From Gemmataceae bacterium (GTDB lineage Bacteria > Planctomycetota > Planctomycetia > Gemmatales > Gemmataceae), in NCBI GenBank assembly GCA_026418875.1, contig JAOAAM010000564.1:1-6051 (forward strand): a DNA stretch of 6,051 nucleotides, in the 5' to 3' direction. Position 1 is the first letter of the stretch. Each line of letters starts with the position of its first letter. The translations under genes and the position numbers were made by a program. Positions 5,663-6,051 of the stretch are shown piece by piece. The notes under the pieces are model-generated. The model worked only from the letters and a program-made list of their open reading frames with translations. It was not told the DNA's origin and did no database searches.

Positions 5663-5743
5663 TTAAAGACGCAGATCGGTTGTTTCTGGTTTGATTTCGA
5701 TTCCTCGGCATTCCCCCTCTGCGGCGCTTCTGCGTTGACTCAT
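5663..5743 (-). CDS. Possible 26-aa upstream ORF in the leader (doubtful)
   Basis: On the - strand an ATG at 5743-5741 opens a 26-aa frame (MSQRRSAAEGECRGIEIKPE...) that ends with TAA at 5665-5663, three bases before the hairpin row begins. An AGGAGG lies upstream but about 22 bases away, too far for this ATG. That AGGAGG is only two bases from a GTG opening a seven-codon frame (VPLSEKP) whose TGA overlaps the ATG as ATGA. This could be a coupled leader-peptide pair or chance. No homology is apparent. Confidence 0.15.
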   Translation of the reverse strand: MSQRRSAAEGECRGIEIKPETTDLRL

Positions 5744-5832
5744 GGTTTTTCGCTCAGCGGCACTCCCTCCTATTTTGGAAAGGCATCGCCGAGCGAGTTG
5801 GCTGGGGAATCCGCCTTTGCAAGTGTCGTTGT

Positions 5833-5862
5833 CGTATAAACGATCGCAAATCCTCTAGTCAA
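5833..5862 (-). promoter_or_regulatory. Candidate promoter for the helix-turn-helix gene
   Basis: On the - strand TTGACT (5862-5857, five of six consensus bases) and TATACG (5838-5833, four of six) are separated by 18 bp. Transcription from about 5826 would give a leader of roughly 310 bases, which includes the hairpin row and the small upstream ORF. Confidence 0.45.
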
Positions 5863-6008
5863 TTCAATTTACGGCACATTTTGGCGACGAGCGGCGAATG
5901 CTCGAAATCCGCTGGTCGAAAGGCGACCCGCTGACGTAACCATCTTTACAGATGGGAGTAATCCATCGAACTGTTCAGCGTGAGAAGCTCTGCACAAAAC
6001 GGGGGAAG
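5863..6008. other. Gap between tRNA-Pro and the helix-turn-helix promoter
   Basis: I see no gene here. Small stems occur: CGAGC/GCTCG (5888-5892, 5900-5904), GGTCG/CGACC (5914-5918, 5924-5928) and CCATCT/AGATGG (5940-5945, 5950-5955). On the - strand the last has a GTAA loop of GNRA type and lies about 54 bases after the tRNA-Pro end. No T-run follows, so a terminator cannot be claimed. Confidence 0.4.
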
Positions 6009-6051
6009 TCGGGGCGAGAAGATTTGAACTTCCGACCTCACGGTCCCGAAC
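6009..6051 (-). tRNA. tRNA-Pro (anticodon CGG), 3' part, cut by window end
   Basis: The reverse complement gives the 3' part of a tRNA: anticodon loop TTCGGGA (6050-6044) with CGG at 6048-6046, stem half CCGTG, variable AGGTC, T-arm GGAAG / TTCAAAT / CTTCT, acceptor half CGCCCCG (6016-6010) and discriminator A at 6009. The implied 5' acceptor CGGGGCG has the CGGGG start typical of bacterial tRNA-Pro. CCA is not encoded (CTT follows), unlike the tRNA-Lys here. The acceptor 5' half, D-arm and most of the 5' anticodon stem lie outside the window. Confidence 0.9.

Noticed and set aside
5540..5839. 99-aa + strand ORF
   Set aside because: It overlaps the structured - strand leader and promoter, has no ribosome site and no recognisable family.

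Overview
The window looks like chromosomal DNA of a planctomycete, most likely a Gemmataceae-type bacterium. This is inferred from the GC-rich sequence, secreted proteins of unknown function, a WD40-repeat protein, loosely spaced monocistronic genes and a ribosomal protein L27 cut off from its usual partners. No single marker fixes the genus.

Layout. Bases 2-346 hold the 3' end of a WD40 beta-propeller gene. After a gap with a strong inverted repeat and a TATAAT box comes a large gene (449-2998) for a secreted 849-aa protein: about 330 unrecognised, mostly helical residues followed by an ABC-type peptide/nickel substrate-binding domain (SBP_bac_5-like). Its last eight codons are the first unit of a five-copy, exactly 33-bp tandem repeat that runs past the stop codon to 3126. 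Next are a secreted protein of unknown function (3298-4017), rpmA for ribosomal protein L27 (4147-4404), and tRNA-Lys(CTT) (4463-4538). All of these are on the + strand, and three of the four gaps have a plausible sigma-70-type promoter.

Bases 4539-4888 contain no convincing gene. They hold a 10-bp inverted repeat around a 103-base element, a 20-bp direct repeat, and a GC-rich hairpin followed by five T that could end + strand transcription. On the - strand, 4889-5512 encodes a 207-aa protein with an N-terminal XRE/Cro-like helix-turn-helix and an unrecognised C-terminal half. A good promoter lies more than 300 bases upstream of it (5833-5862). The leader between carries a row of hairpins and two mutually exclusive pairings at the Shine-Dalgarno sequence, so the gene may be controlled at the RNA level. 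The window ends inside a - strand tRNA-Pro(CGG).

No multi-gene operon or defence-type system is visible. The two signals most worth pursuing are the repeat array that continues the reading frame beyond the stop codon of the binding-protein gene, and the possible RNA switch ahead of the helix-turn-helix gene.
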